64,000 nucleotides of DNA from Dioscorea cayenensis subsp. rotundata (Eukaryota > Streptophyta > Magnoliopsida > Dioscoreales > Dioscoreaceae). The stretch lies in the NCBI RefSeq assembly GCF_009730915.1, contig NC_052476.1, positions 16,832,162 through 16,896,161 on the forward strand. Reading direction: 5' to 3'. A model generated the notes under the pieces. The model saw only the letters and a list, made by a program, of their open reading frames with translations. It was not told where the DNA came from and ran no database searches. Every line of letters begins with the position of its first letter. Positions within the stretch are counted from its first letter, which is position 1. Both the position numbers and the translations under genes were made by a program. Below are positions 12,122-24,460 of the stretch, in pieces.

Positions 12122-13783
12122 TGAGCATAACTACAATCTATACCATGATTGCCTAAATCATAATTGTGATATCTATTGAAGCCTCTATCCATTCTCTGTC
12201 ATGAGCACACCAAAAATCTATACCACGACTCCCTAAATCATAATTGTTATATTTGTTGAAGCCTCTATTCAATTATCAGTCATGAGCACCGCCAAAATCT
12301 ATACCATGACTCCCTGAATAGTAATTATGATATTTGTTAAAACCTCTATCCAGTTCTCTATCATGAGCATGGCCAAAATCTATCCCACAATTCTCCGCAT
12401 CATAATTGTGATATCTGTTGAAGTCTTTGTCCAGTTTTCTATTATGAGCACGCCCAAAGTCTATACAACAACTTTCTAAATCATAATTTTGATATCTGTT
12501 GAAGCCTCTGTCTAGTTCTTTATCATGAGCACGACCAAAATCTATACCATGAGTGTCTGAATCATAATTATAATATTTGTTAAAGCCTCTATCCACTTCT
12601 CTATCATGAACACACCCAAAATCTATACAACTCCCTGAATCATTATTATGATATCTGTTAAAGGCTCTATCCAGTTGATGTCTCTGTCTAGTAGTCTATC
12701 ATGACCACGCCCAAAATTTATATGACTTTCTGAATCATAATTATGATATATGTTGAAGCCTTTTGTCCAGTTCTTTGTCATGAGCAAGCCCAAAATCTAT
12801 ACCATAACTATTTGAATCATAATTGTGATATTTGTTGAAGCCTCTATTCAGTTCTCTATCATAAGCACGCCTAAAATTTATACCACGACTCCCTAAATCA
12901 TAATTGTGATATCTGTTGAAGCCTCTGTCCAGTTTTCTATTATGAGCACGCCCAAAATCTATACCATAACTTTTTGAATCATAATTGTGATATCTCTTGA
13001 AGCCTTTGTCTTTTTCACTATCATGAGCACGATCAAAATCTATATTATGACTCTCTGAATCATAATTGTGATATCTATTGAAGTCTTTGCCATGTTCTCT
13101 ATTGTGAGCATAGCCAAAATCTATCGACTTTCTGAATCATAATTATGATATCTGTTGAAGTCTCTATCCCGTTCTCTATCAAAAGCACCGCCAAAATCTA
13201 TATAACGACTATCTGAATCATAATTATAATAGAAGCCTCTATCCAGTTATTTGTCATGAGCACACCCAAAATCTATACCATGGCTGTCTGAATAGTAATT
13301 ATGATATCTATTGAAGTCTCTGTCCAATTCTCTATCATGAGCACGCCCAAAATCTATATCACCACTCCCTGAAATATAATTGTAATTTCTGTTGAAGCTT
13401 ATGTCCAGTTCTTTGTCATCAGCATGGCTAAAATCTATACCATGGCTCCTTGAATCATAATTGTGATATCTGTTAAACCTCTGTCCAGTTTTGTCATGAG
13501 CATGACCAAAATTTATACCATGACTCCCTGAATCATAATTGTGACATCTATTGAAGTCTCTGTCATGTTTTCTATCATGAGCACCGCCAAAATCTATACT
13601 GCGACTTTCTGATATCATGAGCACCACCAAAATCTATATGATGATTGTCTGAATCATAATTATGATATCTGTTGAAGCCTCTGCCCAATTTTTTTTGTCA
13701 TGAGCACGCCCAAAATCTATACTATGACTATTTGAATCATAATTATGATATTTGTTGAAGCCTCTGTCCAGTTTTCTATCTTT
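12122..13783 (-). repeat. 81-bp minisatellite (about 20 copies) that reads as a 27-residue repeat
   Basis: About 20 diverged head-to-tail units of about 81 bp. On the minus strand each unit reads as a variant of DRGFNRYHNYDSGSHGIDFG followed by RAHDREL (27 residues). Stretches of 106 residues (12276-12596) and 127 residues (13247-13630) stay open. Other units are shifted by small indels, with short units near 12640, 13225 and 13610. I do not recognise the protein. It could be the decayed repeat exon of a gene lying 3' of the bL34 gene, or a minisatellite whose period happens to be a multiple of three. Confidence 0.85.
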
Positions 13784-14455
13784 CTAATTTATCCAAATAC
13801 AAAACTTATGAATCAAGAGTTAAATAATATTAATTATATAATAAGAGAGTGGTAACTCATTTTTCTCCTAAATAAGAGGTCTAGTGTTCAACTCTCTCTC
13901 TCTTGACAATAGTTGAAAGTTATGACTTATATACATTAACTAAAAAACCTAAATTTAAGATAAAATATTAAAAAAACAAGAGTTTTATATTTTATGCAAA
14001 TTTTAAAGATAGAGAAAAGATCATAAATGTCAACAAGAAATGAATGGTCAAAAAATCATTTAATTCTCAATATCTATTTTCGATTTTTATCCTACAGGTT
14101 ACTGTAATCCATGATTATATGGTTCAACTTTAAGATAGGTATATGCAAAAATCACCATTTTGGGAAGCTAACATAATGGTGCATTACCAATATCACAATT
14201 ATCCGGGGTTATATCTGCAAAAAAATTTTCCTTAGGTCCGAAAGTCCATTTCACCACAAAGTAGAACTCAAGCTTAAAAACAATGCAGGACTGTGTTTCA
14301 CACAAGAAGCAAATCTATCAATTTGTTTAAAACATTCAGAAGACAAGAATAAATGTAAAACATGCATTGATGAGGTACAAATCCTTGTGAGCGAAGAGTT
14401 CCGGACATAGGATCACAGACAACTAACTCATTCAAACAGGAATTTTGTCAAGTCA
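13784..14455. other. AT-rich spacer with a possible degenerate tRNA-type SINE
   Basis: No gene seen. At about 13845-13915 there is an A-box-like GAGTGGTAACTC and, about 40 bp on, a B-box-like GTGTTCAACTC followed by a pyrimidine-rich run. This spacing resembles the head of a tRNA-derived SINE. No clear target duplication was found. The last part is probably the 3' UTR of the bL34 gene on the minus strand. Confidence 0.3.
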
Positions 14456-16826
14456 TTAAGCCCTTTTTCCACTGTTTGGATATGATTTAGTGCAGAGAAC
14501 TTTCCTTCCCTTTGCTCGTCTTCGCTGTAATATCGCTCTCCCGCCAGGAGTCCTCATTCTTCTGCGAAAACCATGAGTTCGAGCAAGTGATTTCCGAGAT
14601 CTTGATCTTTTAGTCTGACATAGAGCAGGCTTTCCTGCCCTCACCTGGAAACCGCGGCGTTTTTCAATCACCACCTTGTTGAAACCCAAGTCAATTCCCA
14701 AGGACAAGCCTGGACATTCATTTACAGAGAAAGTTAGAATAGTTACAATCCAACGGTTAGACATCAAGACATTGCCACTTGTTATCATATGTAATTTTGT
14801 TCAAACCCCAAAAGGTATGGTTAATAAAGTATAATGAGACATGATTTACATCTATATTTTATCATTTCCAGCCACACTCAAATGAACTGAAAATGAGTGA
14901 TCTTGGCAATCTCACCTTTTGACAGATGCTTCAATTTGTGCATTTCGCAATAAGGAGTATCAGCTATCAATTACTAACAAATGCAAAGCATCCTTAGAAA
15001 AATCTAACTGTTATACACTTCTAAGCCCTAAGACTAACTCATTTAACAATAAAGTTGAAAAACTTGTATGTGAGAAAAATACTGTCAGCGGTTCAATGTA
15101 AATGGGTTGAGGGAGAAAAGGTATTTGTTATCACCGACTACCCACATAATCAATCCTTTGAACCACCTTTACTTTAGCTCACATCTTGCATAGCAATGAG
15201 ACCTTAAGTGATAACAGCTCTATGCTGGTATGTGTACTATATACGACAACTGAGCCAGGTGATCCGTAGCGCATCCTTTTGCCTGCTATATAGTGCAGAA
15301 GCAAAAAAATTCAGATCAATAATTCTAAACACAGTAACAATATAACAATTACTCCTTTCTAAAGCATGACCATGTTACCTTACCCCCACAACTATTTAGC
15401 AAAGACCTCATATTGATGCCACAAAACTCACATTTTTCTTTCTAGCTATAAAATGTTTGTTTCCAAATCTTATTGATGTTTCCTTTTCACTCACAAATCT
15501 GGAAGTTTGCACAGATAGGAATGGCAATTATCATCCTCTTAATCCTACTTATTCTACCACCTCATAGCAAGAGAGTAAGCAACTGTCTCAAGAACTAACT
15601 TATGCAATAAAAGTTGCATTTTATAGATATTGAACTCCAAAACGGCAACCAAAGAAGTTTATCTCCAGCAAGATAACATCCATCCTAAGCTTGTTAAAAG
15701 GAACTAAAGTTTTCCAATAAACAATCATTGCAATAAACATCACCCCTTTATTCACATTGAATCTCAAATCAACCTTCTTAACGCATACAAGCACACATCC
15801 AAAAGTGATAATAACCAATAGACACAACAGTGTGGCATCAGAATCACCAGCATTGCCTGATCCCCTATCTAAATACTCCAAATTCAGCAAACTGACATTT
15901 AAAAATGATAATGCTTTAATACCTTAATACATATTACAACAGTGACATTTCAATTGCAGCATTACCTCTGCAGGAACATATTTTCTAGAATAAAAGAAAG
16001 CTCCATTTCATACCTACAAAAATATTGAAAAAGTATTAAGAGCAACACCAGTAGTCTGATATTCCCCTTGCAGCATTACCTATCTCCCTAGACAATCCTA
16101 AAATAGCCTTTTATTGAGATTATAAAGAGGAAAAAAAACTTTTTTACACCTAAAAACATACTGCAGAAGTATTGAGAGCACAATGACCATCAATGTTTGC
16201 AGTATTACCAATTGGCACATCACTGAAGCTAAAAACTTCGTTTACACACATACAGACATTTTGCAGAGTAATAAAAGCAGCATGGTCCATAGTGTAGCAT
16301 CCAAATTGCAGCGATACCTTATCATACACTCTGAAAAACAGACATCACAATCTCCAAGGAAAATTCACAAATGCAACAAACTCTAAGATTATTTATCCTT
16401 GTCAAAACCTACAATCTTTAGAAAGACATCCCCTTTGCACTCTCATAACACTATTACCCCTTCAAAAAATGAATTAGTGGCAGTTTAATCACAACAATAG
16501 AACATCAAAATTTTTCAAAAAAATGCTCGGAATTCAAATAATTGGCTGAAATACAAGCAACATCAAGCAAAGCAACTAAAACTTTCTCCTAGGCATTAAG
16601 ACAAACACATGATGTGCATTAAGTAATAAAGGCTGGAATTTGAATTACCGGAGAAAGATGAGGTGAAGGAGAGGGAGGCAGAAGTGGAGGAGAAGAAGGA
16701 ACTGCGGAAGGGAGGAGGAGAGCGCATTGGAATCCTGGGAAGGGAGATAGAGTTCGGCGTGATGGCTCTGGCACCGCCGAGAAGAGTTAGCGACGCGGTC
16801 GGGGAGGATACGAGCGATAACGCCAT
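14456..16826 (-). CDS. RPL34: Plastid ribosomal protein bL34 (nuclear gene, two exons)
   Basis: Exons (minus): 16826-16649 and 14709-14456; intron 14710-16648 with GT at 16648-16647 and AG at 14711-14710. The phase-1 junction completes a Gly codon, giving 143 residues. Residues 1 to about 85 are Ser/Pro/Thr-rich with few acids, as in a chloroplast transit peptide. The mature part starts near [20 protein letters not shown] and carries the bL34 signature [18 protein letters not shown] plus [11 protein letters not shown]. bL34 is a small basic protein of the plastid 50S subunit. The KSNPSSGKRA-like tail is typical of plant plastid forms. The start chosen gives a normal length. No lesions are seen, so the gene looks functional. 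Confidence 0.93.
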
Positions 16827-18529
16827 GGTTCGCTCAGCGCTTCGAGCTTGCAGTTTTGCGAGGCTCTTTGTTGGGACGGATTGCAGGGAAGCTAGCTTGG
16901 GATAAGGCCATCGTGTCCGTCCATTTTTCAGGGGCCCACTTGATGGGCTTGGTGAATCTGAGACATGAGCTATATATGTATATATTTTAATAAATATAAA
17001 CAAATTACGTCTTCAATAACGAGAACATACAAAAAGTTGAGTTTTATAAACTTATATTCCCATTTTATAAAAACTTAAAATTTATATCGACAAACATCCT
17101 GTATAGAAAATCTAATGTTAATAGTCATTGGCTTTGACAACATCAACTTGGTTTTGATTTAGTACTTAAAAGAAAAAAAATAATAAAATAAAATTTGAAA
17201 TAAAATATATATATTGATAGAAATTCTAATATTTGTTATTACTTTTATTTCTAATTTTAGCTTTTGCAGATACTAAGTTGACCATAAGCTCTTAATTGGG
17301 CATAATTATTATTTTTTAATTAGTATGTATTTTTTTAAAAATAATATGTATGTGTATATTATTAATAATATGGTAAAATACGACATTAGGTTGTCAACTT
17401 CAGCCTTGTCTACTATTTTAGTATCTACAAATAAATAAAATAGACGAAATGGCTACAATGAACATTTTCTTAAAATTCAGAAATTAAAATAAGTTATTTT
17501 ATAATTTAAGAGTTAAAACAAAATTTTTCTAGTTTAATGGTAAAAATGAACATATAACCAAAATTAGGGAATCATTGGTATCTCTAATCCCATTAATTTT
17601 AGGTTTTTTTTGTCAAATTACTGTATATTCAATAATCAATCTCAATTACTGACCCAATATTACTTTACTAATTTAAAAATGCCCTTGCCCCGTAAAAATT
17701 AATTAATGTGGATGGCTTAGAACAACAAAATCTGAAAATCTTACGGCAAGAGGTTGCAATAGACTACCCACTTTCACATGTATTACGTGTCATACAATGA
17801 TATAGAATCAGTGCATCACCTCTTTCTTCTGTTGTTAGTGCAACTTTGCCATTTCTTTGTCTTCTCAAACTTCATAAGCTACCAAGATCCATTAACAATC
17901 TTTGAGGTCCGTGGAGAATTAGTCTCCTGGGTCTGAAAAAAGAAATCAGGGATTCATTATGGAGATCAATTGTTTAAAACATCCGGTTTAAAAGAAATGA
18001 TCTAATCAAGCACTTCTCTCTTATGACTTGTTCGATCATGGCAAAAACTAATTATATGTTCTTATCTTGGTTTTTGTAGCTCTAGAATAAAAAAGAATGA
18101 AGTTAGTGGACTTGACTTCCATGGTCAAACAGAGCTTGGAGTTCTTAGGGATTCTACAAGAGAGAAGATGGCGACCTAGGCGAGTCCTATCCCCCTAAGG
18201 AGTCTGATTGATCACGTTGTCACTGTCTAGTAAGCTTTTCTAGTAGAAGACCCCTTTTCTTTTATGCTAGTAGGCTTGTTTTTGGCTATGTTATCTGTTT
18301 CTCTATATTTCTGTTGTTCTTTTTCTACTCCTAGCGAATTTCTTTTTGTTTTTTTGTTTTTGTTGTTTCCATTATATTTCCCTCCCCTTGTCGTTGTACC
18401 CTCATTGTTTGTAAATTTGGTTTATCTTAATTCAAGTTTTTGTCATTTATTCACTTTTCACAAAATTTATTTATGGTTTCCTTCTGCTTATCATTCTAGT
18501 TAATTCTTCGATAAAATTTGTTATTAAAT
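16827..18529. other. Intergenic region upstream of the bL34 gene
   Basis: 16827-16990 is probably the 5' UTR and promoter of the minus-strand bL34 gene. The rest is AT-rich and mostly unstructured. A pyrimidine-rich stretch (18240-18500) could be the 3' tail of an old non-LTR retrotransposon, but no diagnostic domain is present. Confidence 0.4.
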
Positions 18530-18543
18530 ACATTTTTATCAAT

Positions 18544-18776
18544 ACCAAAGGGTCTTTGGTCTAGTGGTACTAATTCTAGTGTGAAAAGATGTCTTATGGG
18601 AATTTTCATTGAGAAAGTTCAAAACGCACCGAAGGCAATGGTGCCAAAAAAGCTTACCAGCTGTGGGAGTGGGCTTGCAGTCCAATCCACATGTCCGCTC
18701 AATTAATGTGCACGAGCTGAACGATTAATTTTCGATGGTGTGCACGCTCTTGACACGTGACTTGTCCACTTTGTTA

Positions 18777-18834
<58 letters not shown>
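18544..18834 (+). mobile_element. tRNA-derived SINE with 14-bp target duplication and (AAT)n tail
   Basis: The element is flanked by identical 14-bp copies of ACATTTTTATCAAT at 18530-18543 and 18835-18848. The head has a good RNA polymerase III A-box (TGGTCTAGTGGT, 18557-18568) and a weaker B-box (AGTTCAAAACG, near 18617). It ends in an (AAT)n run. A long perfect duplication, internal pol III boxes and a simple-repeat tail are the hallmarks of a SINE mobilised by a LINE. The body (18640-18770) is of unknown origin. Confidence 0.75.
18774..18831. repeat. (AAT)n microsatellite forming the SINE tail
   Basis: About 18 uninterrupted AAT units, ending next to the 3' target duplication of the SINE. 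Confidence 0.95.
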
Positions 18835-18835
<1 letters not shown>

Positions 18836-18848
18836 CATTTTTATCAAT

Positions 18849-20316
18849 CATGATATTCCTAATATGTGAACATTCTAATATATGTTGATAATGTTGTTCT
18901 TCTAAAATATAATGCCATCTCGTATTATAATATTAATATTACTACTTAGAGTCCATTTAGTGGACATGATGAGAAAGATAGGATATGATAACTCTTATTT
19001 AATTTGGAGAGCCAACATGGGGAGGGTTAGGATAGAAATTGGTAGAATAGATTAAAAAATTAAATTTATTTTTTTGCCCTTCATTTTGTTTCTCTTGCTC
19101 ATTTCTCGCTTGTTTAGATGGAGTGAGGGGTGGGTTCATAATGTAATGGAAAGGAAGGGAAGGAAAGGGAATAATTGAATCCATACCTTCCTTGGGGGGA
19201 AGGTAAGGTAAAGTAAGGGTTTTCACCATTTTGTATTTAATTTGGAAGTAAAAGAAAGTAATGTTATGTATTGTTATTATCAAAATACCCTTTATTTGTT
19301 TTAATTCAAACACAAAAAACATAGCCATTTGGAATATTTTTATTTAAGTTTTTGCACAACTAATCCAAATTCAAGGTTTGGGCCTTTATCATTCCAACAA
19401 AAAAATTCATCAAAATAATAAAAAAAAAAAAATACTATAGCACGAGCCATTATAAAACATAAGCATAAAATAAACCATAAAATGAGCAAAACAATTTCCA
19501 TAATACCACCAAAATACACAATTTTCATCAAAATAAACCATAAAGACATATAGTTTCATCAAATTAAGCAACATACACATTGCTCCAACATTGTAACATA
19601 AAAGAGATCTAGATATTGTTTCAAGTTAACAAGAACTACATATTGTCATCAAGTTAAAAGAAGATAACATTGTTCCCTTGCATGAAATCAAAACACATAA
19701 TTCATCAAAAAAAGTAAATTCAATGTTTTTTAAAATCATTCAACCTTGAACCACCATTTGTGACATACATCCAACAACCCCTGCAAAAATAGCAAGAATG
19801 AAATTATGATTTTACTAATTATGTCTTACATTAATACACCAAAATCTAAAATTAGAATGTCCTTGAAATCAATGACAAAGTAACGGAACCTCAAAATCTA
19901 AAATGATATCAAACACATAAAATTTATCTGTTATGAAATCAAACTAAAAATAAAAAATAAAATGACAACATAAACAAGCCTAAAAAAAATAAAAATAAAA
20001 TAAAACCTGAAGTAATTAACTCTCAAGCTCTTAATGTTTCAAGAATAGCTATAAAAAGTTCCCTTCTCAAGATCTCTCTTGTTTGGGTTGGATTTTTTCT
20101 TTGTTTCTCTAATAGGGATGCAAGACCGCTTTTATAACACGCATGTACTAAAACATAAGTGCACTTTCAATGAGATGTCCATAAATATCATTAAATTAAT
20201 AATAGTTGGTGGAATGCAAAATCTTAAAAAGCAAGCAAAAGTGTAGAAATCAACACAATCAATAGATTCCAATTAAAAAACAAATAAATATGGAGACACC
20301 ATCACATGTCCACGAA
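18849..20316. other. AT-rich intergenic region, possible Harbinger-like remnant
   Basis: No convincing gene. Around 18950-19250 the text (GTTTAGATGGAGTGAGG, AATGTAATGGAAAGG) resembles the ends of plant PIF/Harbinger-type MITEs. I could not define inverted ends or a 3-bp duplication. The remainder is A-rich low complexity. Confidence 0.3.
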
Positions 20317-20324
20317 GGTGCACA

Positions 20325-20968
20325 TAGACCTGTCAAAACGGGCCGGTGGGGCGGGCCGGCCCGCTGAGCTACAAAACCCGCCATTTGGCGGGCGGGTTAG
20401 GGCAGCCCGCCATTTGGCGAGTTGCAAAATCTAACCCGACCCAACCCACCTTGGGTTGGGCTGGTTGAGCGGGTCGACCCACTAAAAAAATATAAAAATA
20501 TTTAAAAAAATTATATATTTTATATATTGATTATTTTTTTTAACAAACCAAAAGATATTTATTAAGGCACAAAACATAATATAAAACACATATTTCAAAA
20601 AATATTTTATATATGAGGTTATAATAAATCACACAACTAAAAATAATAAAACAAGTAAATAACAACATATCCAAGAAAGTTAACCAATTAACCCAACATT
20701 CAAAAATTTCCATCATAATTATTGTGTTATGTAAAGCACCTAAAACATTTATCCTCATTTAATCTTTTTTTTTTTAAAATTTTTTTTTAGTAAATTAAAG
20801 GGGTGGGCCCGCCACCCCCCACACCCTCCCGCCCATAGCCCTAACCCAAACGGGTTGACCCGTGTTGGCCCGCTTCCAAATGGGCCTACAAAAGGCCCAA
20901 CCCAACCTGCCAATTTTTGTTGGCGGGGCGGGCCGGCCCGACGGGTTAGGCCCATTTTGACAGCTCTA
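20325..20968. mobile_element. Non-autonomous hAT-like element, 644 bp
   Basis: The left end TAGACCTGTCAAAACGGGCC and the right end (inverted) TAGAGCTGTCAAAATGGGCC match at 18 of 20 positions. Perfect 8-bp duplications GGTGCACA flank it (20317-20324, 20969-20976). An 8-bp duplication and TAGNNNTGTCAA-type ends identify the hAT superfamily. GGCGGG/CCCGCC-rich subterminal regions surround an AT-rich core. No coding potential, so transposase must come from elsewhere. Confidence 0.9.
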
Positions 20969-20976
20969 GGTGCACA

Positions 20977-21383
20977 CAGGCACACAACACAAACAATCAC
21001 TAATCTTAATATTAACTGTCAAAGCCATTAACTTTCCACTTATTGACTTCATTCGCATATTGAAGACATCACATTCTTACCTAAAACATCCAAATCTTGT
21101 CAAATAATCATAAAAAATAATAATTATAAACTAAGAAAACATAAAAGCAACAGGCATACAAACAGGACAAAAGGACTAAGTGAACAAACAAAATTTACTA
21201 GGCTTGTTCATGCTGCAAAAAGTCACAAAGTTCAAAACATCGGATCTATAATCAATAGAGTGTGCTTCAAATTTGGATTGAGATAAAAAAAAAAGAAAAA
21301 AAAAGAGGCAAGTATATATGTTTTCTTGTGTATGAATAAAAGAAGACGACAAGATGGACAAGCAAATGAAAAATAGAAGTGGA
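20977..21383. other. Intergenic spacer
   Basis: AT-rich sequence between the hAT-like element and the next Mutator-like element. No gene, RNA or repeat unit could be identified. Confidence 0.5.
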
Positions 21384-22065
21384 TAAAATCTAGGAAAAAT
21401 TACTGTTCACCCCTCGTAATTTTCAAAACTTCCCAAAAACCCCCTCCTACTTTTGCACACCCCGGACGTACCCTTCAGTTAGTGTTTAACTTCCCTTTTA
21501 CCCCCTACCGATTCACTTCAAATGGGTCCATGTTGTGAAATCCCATTTTTGGCCCACGAAAATGGTGGGAAAGGAAAGCGCCAAATCACATCATGTTCAA
21601 CCTTTTCGAAGGACTTTCTGCTTGGTTTAACGTTTAAATATTTTACTAATATGTTTAATAATTGTCATATCCGTGTAATACTTCCCATCTCCGTTTAACG
21701 TTATCTTTACATGTATAACTATTCATATTAACGTGTAAATTCTCAAAGTCTCTGCGTAAAACGGTGATCTTTTTCGTTTGATCTGAATTGCTGGCAGGTG
21801 GCAAGGTTATGGTATCCCGTGCATAAGAATTAATGACGGCATTAAAATTTATGCACGGTAACATAATTTTCCGAACATCCCGTTCGTTCTCATCGATCGA
21901 TGTCGGCCATCGTGCGTTTAACTTTTTTTCTCGGATATGAAGAGTCGACACGCTGTGGAATTCACACCATAAATAACCGGAAAGAACCACTCCCCATGGA
22001 CAACCACTCCTCGTCGTCCTCATCATCCTCCTCCTCCTCCTCGTCCCTCCTCTTCCCATGGACAA

Positions 22066-23553
22066 CCACTCTATCCCGAAAGGATGTTTCGTGAACCTTC
22101 TTCCCTTATCTTGAGAATCATTTAGCCGCGATCACGCAACAAGTTAAACTATCTTTTTCACCTTGAGTCGAAATGCTCTCATAATTGCACTGAATCGCGA
22201 GAGGATTCTTCAGTGTGGATGACGGGCGAGCAATTAAGCGAGCATTTCGACTTGGGTAAGAAAAAGAAATTTTTCACGTATTTCGTGATTGCGGAGGATT
22301 CTCTAGAGGAGGAGATCGAAAAACATCCTTTAAGACGAGGGTTGATATTTATCACTTGAGACTTTCTGTTACCATTTAAGAACATTACGTCAGTGTACAA
22401 CTATTACATTCTGTGTTTAACTATCAGGATCTTCGTTTAAGTCCCGACCATGACACATTGATTAATAGTCGCTTTTTATGAATGTGTGTTGTTTAACCTT
22501 TTTTTAATGTTATACGTTGTGCGAGGTTCAGTTGATGCGCATGTTATGCAAACCGCTGTGAGCATTCGAATGTCACGAGACACTTGTTTCGTTATACGAG
22601 GGTCAGTCGTGAGTGTCCAAAAGTCCGAGCGGACGTTGTAAATGTTGTAAATGTTGTAAATCTTTTTATAAATAAAAGCGAAACAAGCTTTATTTGATCG
22701 TGAACTTACGAAATTTAAACATAGACCTAGTAAAAACAAACAATGTGGGAAACAAAAGAGCGTCATTGTAAAACAATAGAAAAATACGTAAATATGTTTA
22801 AAGCAGATGACAACGGTGTTTAAGAAAAAGTTACTCTTTAAACAATGACAGCGGTGTAAACAATAGAAAAAGTTAAACAATACTCTAGTTACTCTTTAAA
22901 CAATGACAACGGTGTTTAAGAAAATACGTAAAGATGTTTTAAGCGAAATGACCCGTGAGGTACCCATCTTCAACGCGATGTCGTTGAAAAGCATTCAATT
23001 TAAACAATAACATATTATTTACATGATATAGACTTTAGTTAAACAGTTAACCATTATTTAAACAATAACATATTATTTACATGATATAGGCTTTAGTTAA
23101 ATTAAACAATGAAATGAAACTGAATGAAATTTAACCTGCCTTACAATTGAAAACAAACAAACTTTACATTGAGATATACAAGTTATTGATGGGCAACTTC
23201 CCATATTTATTTAAACAATGAATGCATTTAGTTAAAGCAGAGGCAAGTGTTATTTTTAAAGCGTGTACATCGTATTTTTGAAATATTTAAAAGCGATGTT
23301 TTAAAGCGATATATTGTATATTTAAACAATGAAAGTGAAATGTACACAATTAGAACGTAAATTAAACAATGAAATGAAAGCCCGAATGGAATTTAACCTC
23401 GCTTTACAATTCAAAACAAACAAAAATTTACATTAACATATACAAGTCATGCTCTTGAACACGAAAACAATGAATTGAATTTGTCCGATTTACATTCGAA
23501 AAATAAAATTGACATTCGGGATATACGAGGACATGTTCTTGAAAAACAAAAAT
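22066..23553. other. Non-coding arm of the Ulp1 element, rich in TTTAAAC/GTTTAAA motifs
   Basis: No coding potential recognised. TTTAAAC and GTTTAA words recur dozens of times here and in the other non-coding parts of the element. A segment of about 55 bp (ACAATAACATATTATTTACA ...) is repeated head to tail at 23003 and 23060. TGTAAATGT is repeated near 22635. Confidence 0.6.
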
Positions 23554-24460
23554 TTAACCCTGCCATGGCGACCCCTTTGTCATGGATGGCCAGCGCCCTC
23601 CCTCCTTAAGTATCGCGGGTAACATACCGTATCTGAGGGTAAGGAACGTCCCGTCTGCTGGTGGCCGTAACTTCTCACCCCAGAGTAATTGCTCGATAAA
23701 ACGCATGACGTAGACGGCGCAATCGACGCTTCCTTGTTTTTGGCGTGGGGTTTCTATGTCGTGCACGAGTGCACAATTGTCGAATAGATTCCGCTGTCGA
23801 GATATGCAAGTCGAGATTAGAATAGCGATTTAAATACCAAACAGATATTAATATGACATAATTAAAGAACTTACCATGTCCAACGCGTCCTTATCGTACC
23901 CCGGACATGAAGAATAATGCATGTATTCTTGTTTATCATTGTCCAGGACGACGACATGGAAGTGGCCATTCATGATTATCGGGAGGATGACAATTTGAAC
24001 TTCATGCAGTTTGCGCACAGCATCCCCGATCATAGCCATAATTGTGTCATGTGCGTCTTCCTGCTTGGACATAAACAGCGCAAGCGGTCTGGTGATGGAG
24101 GCGCGCTTCTTGTAAGGATATGGCTCTTTGCTCAGCGACTTTTGTATTATGCATACGAAAGCGTCCATCACATCATCAGTGACCATCTCCTTCCCCTCAA
24201 GCAGCGTGTATAATTTGTCGCGTGTGGTGCTGACAGCGTCATTCTTCCACACGACAGTGCTGAGGTTAAACGATAACAGATATAATAAGACCATATTATA
24301 AATATTTAAATGATATTATCAATTGTTACATGATATTATATATAATTAAATGTTAAGTAGACAAATTAAATGATAACATAAAGGTATTAAACACTATTAG
24401 GTAATTGTTAAACACTATAATAAAACCTTTAAACAATATCATAAAAACTTTACACTTACC
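23554..24460 (-). CDS. Ulp1/SENP-type cysteine protease, C-terminal exons, inside the Mutator-like element
   Basis: Minus-strand exons 24259-23875 and 23793-23554 follow an exon ending at 24460. All junctions are GT-AG and phases agree (a Gly codon is split 2+1; the next junction is phase 0). The exon before the last has NGHFHVVVLD, matching the catalytic His region of C48 proteases. The last exon has KQGSVDCAVYVMRFIE, with the oxyanion Gln and catalytic Cys. Such enzymes cut SUMO-type conjugates. In yeast Ulp1 the catalytic Asp lies 17 residues after the His, in a Y/V-D-S motif. Here that place reads HYSS, so the Asp is missing unless a neighbour substitutes. Splice sites are intact, but activity is doubtful. 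Confidence 0.78.

Noticed and set aside
12122..13783. CRISPR-like array of regular repeats
   Set aside because: Units are contiguous with no unique spacers, the sequence is from a plant nucleus, and the repeat reads as a protein motif.
13845..13915. A tRNA gene
   Set aside because: Only A- and B-box-like words are present; no acceptor stem or cloverleaf could be formed. Kept as a possible SINE fragment.
18264..18503. 79-residue hydrophobic frame as a membrane protein
   Set aside because: Produced by a T-rich tract; it gives Phe/Leu/Ser runs with no start context or related text.
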